The translations under genes were made by a program, and so were the position numbers. A stretch of 64,000 nt of DNA, taken from assembly GCF_000514775.1 (NCBI RefSeq), contig NZ_KI911468.1, forward strand, positions 30,445 through 94,444, read 5' to 3'. Positions within the stretch are counted from its first letter, which is position 1, and the number at the start of each line of letters is the position of its first letter. The notes beneath the pieces were generated by a model that was given only the letters and a program-made list of their open reading frames with translations, did not search any database and was not told the DNA's origin. This stretch comes from Salinispora pacifica CNR114. GTDB lineage: Bacteria > Actinomycetota > Actinomycetes > Mycobacteriales > Micromonosporaceae. Shown piece after piece: positions 63,056 through 64,000 of the stretch.

Positions 63056-64000
63056 ATGTCCAACTACCAAGATCCAAACAACGCCACCGGCCCGGAGGCT
63101 GCGTCGAAGCGACGACGCAAACTCTGGTTCGCCAGCGGCGTCGCCGGCCTCACCGGCGTGGTCAGCATCGCCGCGGTCGGTTTCACCGGGGCCGGAGCCG
63201 GCGCCCGGGACCTGGCCTGGAACACCGCTCAGATCACCACGAACGAGCAGGCAGCCGACGACCGAGGCGCGGGCGGCGAGGGCGACTGGGAAGCCAACCA
63301 CAGGGGAAACTGGGGCGACAGCCAAAACAAGGAGTACCCGGGGAAGAAGCACGGAAAGGAGGTGCCCTGCAACACCGACAAGCTGATCCAGGCGATCATC
63401 CACGCCAACAGCAACCAGGGCGGCGTACTCAAGCTGGCGAAGGACTGCACCTACACGCTGACCCGTTCCGACGGCTACGGCAACGGCCTGCCGATCATCA
63501 AGGAACCGATCACGCTTATCGGGCAGAACACCAAGATCGTCCGGGATAGCCAGGCTGACTTCTTCCGAATCCTCAATGTCGGCCGGGGTGGACACCTAAA
63601 GGCACAGGGCCTGACCATTAAGGGGGGTAAGACCCTTGCGGACGAACGGGGTAAGAACCACCCCGAGGCGGTGTGGTCACGCTTTTCGAACTCGGTCGCG
63701 GCGGGAGAGGCTGCAAAGGCGGGCCAGCCGTACCTACCGCTGTTCCAGGGCGAGCCGCGGACTGCGGGAGCCGGCACAACGACCCCGGCCACCACGGCCA
63801 ACCCCACGGCGAACACGGAGACCCCCGTCGACACGGCAGGGCCAGCACAGTGGTCAGGCGACGCGGTGACCGGAGACGCCAGCGTTAACGGGGACGCCAC
63901 GATGGACGACGCCACGAATGTGGACGCCGCCGTCACGGACGAGGCCACCACCACCGACACCACCGTCGCGGACGAGGCCACCACCACCGACACCGCTGTC
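63056..64000 (+). CDS. Exported beta-helix protein paralogue (C-terminus beyond window)
   Basis: At least 315 aa, open at the window edge. The layout copies the first gene: basic KRRRKLWFA then a hydrophobic helix (about residues 22-50), a short Gly-rich stretch, VPCNTDKLIQAIIHAN and KDCTYTL, then the first beta-helix turns. The part reached at the end of the window is a Thr/Asp/Ala-rich insertion with a 33-bp repeat (DEATTTDTTVA) starting at 63938, not found in the first paralogue. It is probably surface-exposed; no enzyme motif is visible. Confidence 0.8.
   Translation, partial: MSNYQDPNNATGPEAASKRRRKLWFASGVAGLTGVVSIAAVGFTGAGAGARDLAWNTAQITTNEQAADDRGAGGEGDWEANHRGNWGDSQNKEYPGKKHGKEVPCNTDKLIQAIIHANSNQGGVLKLAKDCTYTLTRSDGYGNGLPIIKEPITLIGQNTKIVRDSQADFFRILNVGRGGHLKAQGLTIKGGKTLADERGKNHPEAVWSRFSNSVAAGEAAKAGQPYLPLFQGEPRTAGAGTTTPATTANPTANTETPVDTAGPAQWSGDAVTGDASVNGDATMDDATNVDAAVTDEATTTDTTVADEATTTDTAV

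Noticed and set aside
1..64000. tRNA, rRNA or insertion sequences
   Set aside because: No cloverleaf-like tRNA sequence, rRNA segment, transposase or terminal inverted repeats were recognised on either strand.

Overview
The window is very G+C-rich, and its genes use GTG starts and 4-bp stop/start overlaps freely. It reads as a chromosomal segment of an actinomycete. The gene content (InhA-type enoyl-ACP reductase, actinobacterial C-terminal-cysteine ferrochelatase, DUF3097, MoxR/DUF58/von Willebrand set, AA10 oxygenase with a cellulose-type binding module) and a lymphostin-type cluster point to Micromonosporaceae, most plausibly Salinispora or a close relative. The genus is inference.

Left part (1-24.5 kb) is mostly ordinary chromosome. 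It holds a CobW-type metallochaperone with ribosomal protein L32, a class A penicillin-binding protein, an AhpD-like protein, an NfeD/SPFH pair, DUF3097, an HAD phosphatase, ferrochelatase, fabG-fabI, a MoxR-DUF58-VWA operon, two bacterial-PH-domain membrane proteins, a PAP2 protein, a thioesterase/metallo-beta-lactamase pair, a MarR/MFS divergent pair and a secreted lytic polysaccharide monooxygenase. A structured-RNA candidate and a few tiny ORFs sit between them.

Middle part (24.5-29.7 kb) is a compact accessory module. An ECF sigma factor, a cytoplasmic subtilisin-type protease and a small partner protein lie on the minus strand. They are divergent from a TPR-CHAT caspase-like protein on the plus strand, with two perfect inverted repeats in the shared promoter region. 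The gene types recall the TPR-CHAT plus sigma-factor logic of type III-E CRISPR (Craspase), but no CRISPR array or Cas effector is present.

Right part (29.9-57.1 kb) is a peptide-scaffolded pyrroloquinoline alkaloid cluster of the ammosamide/lymphostin type. It encodes an 82-aa cysteine-free precursor peptide with an FDLD leader motif and a Trp-Arg-Arg tail. It also encodes four small LanB-like proteins (peptide aminoacyl-tRNA ligases), an FMN-reductase-like protein, a TPR protein, a degenerate cobalamin/radical-SAM-like protein, a TldD/TldE-like protease pair, a glycine-oxidase-like flavoprotein, a VOC protein, an M20 amidohydrolase, a methyltransferase and a 2380-aa megasynthase (ligase-ACP-KS-AT-ACP-reductase-GNAT-GNAT). 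Proposed logic: Trp is carried on the peptide, oxidised and aminated there, then released by TldD/E. Its carboxyl is loaded on the megasynthase, extended once with malonate, reduced off and O-methylated to the methoxyacryloyl group of lymphostin, while GNAT domains N-acylate the ring amine. No dedicated regulator or exporter lies inside the cluster.

The right edge (57.2-64 kb) returns to asnB and pepP, then two paralogous exported beta-helix proteins. These two share a conserved ~40-bp upstream element; the second runs off the window.
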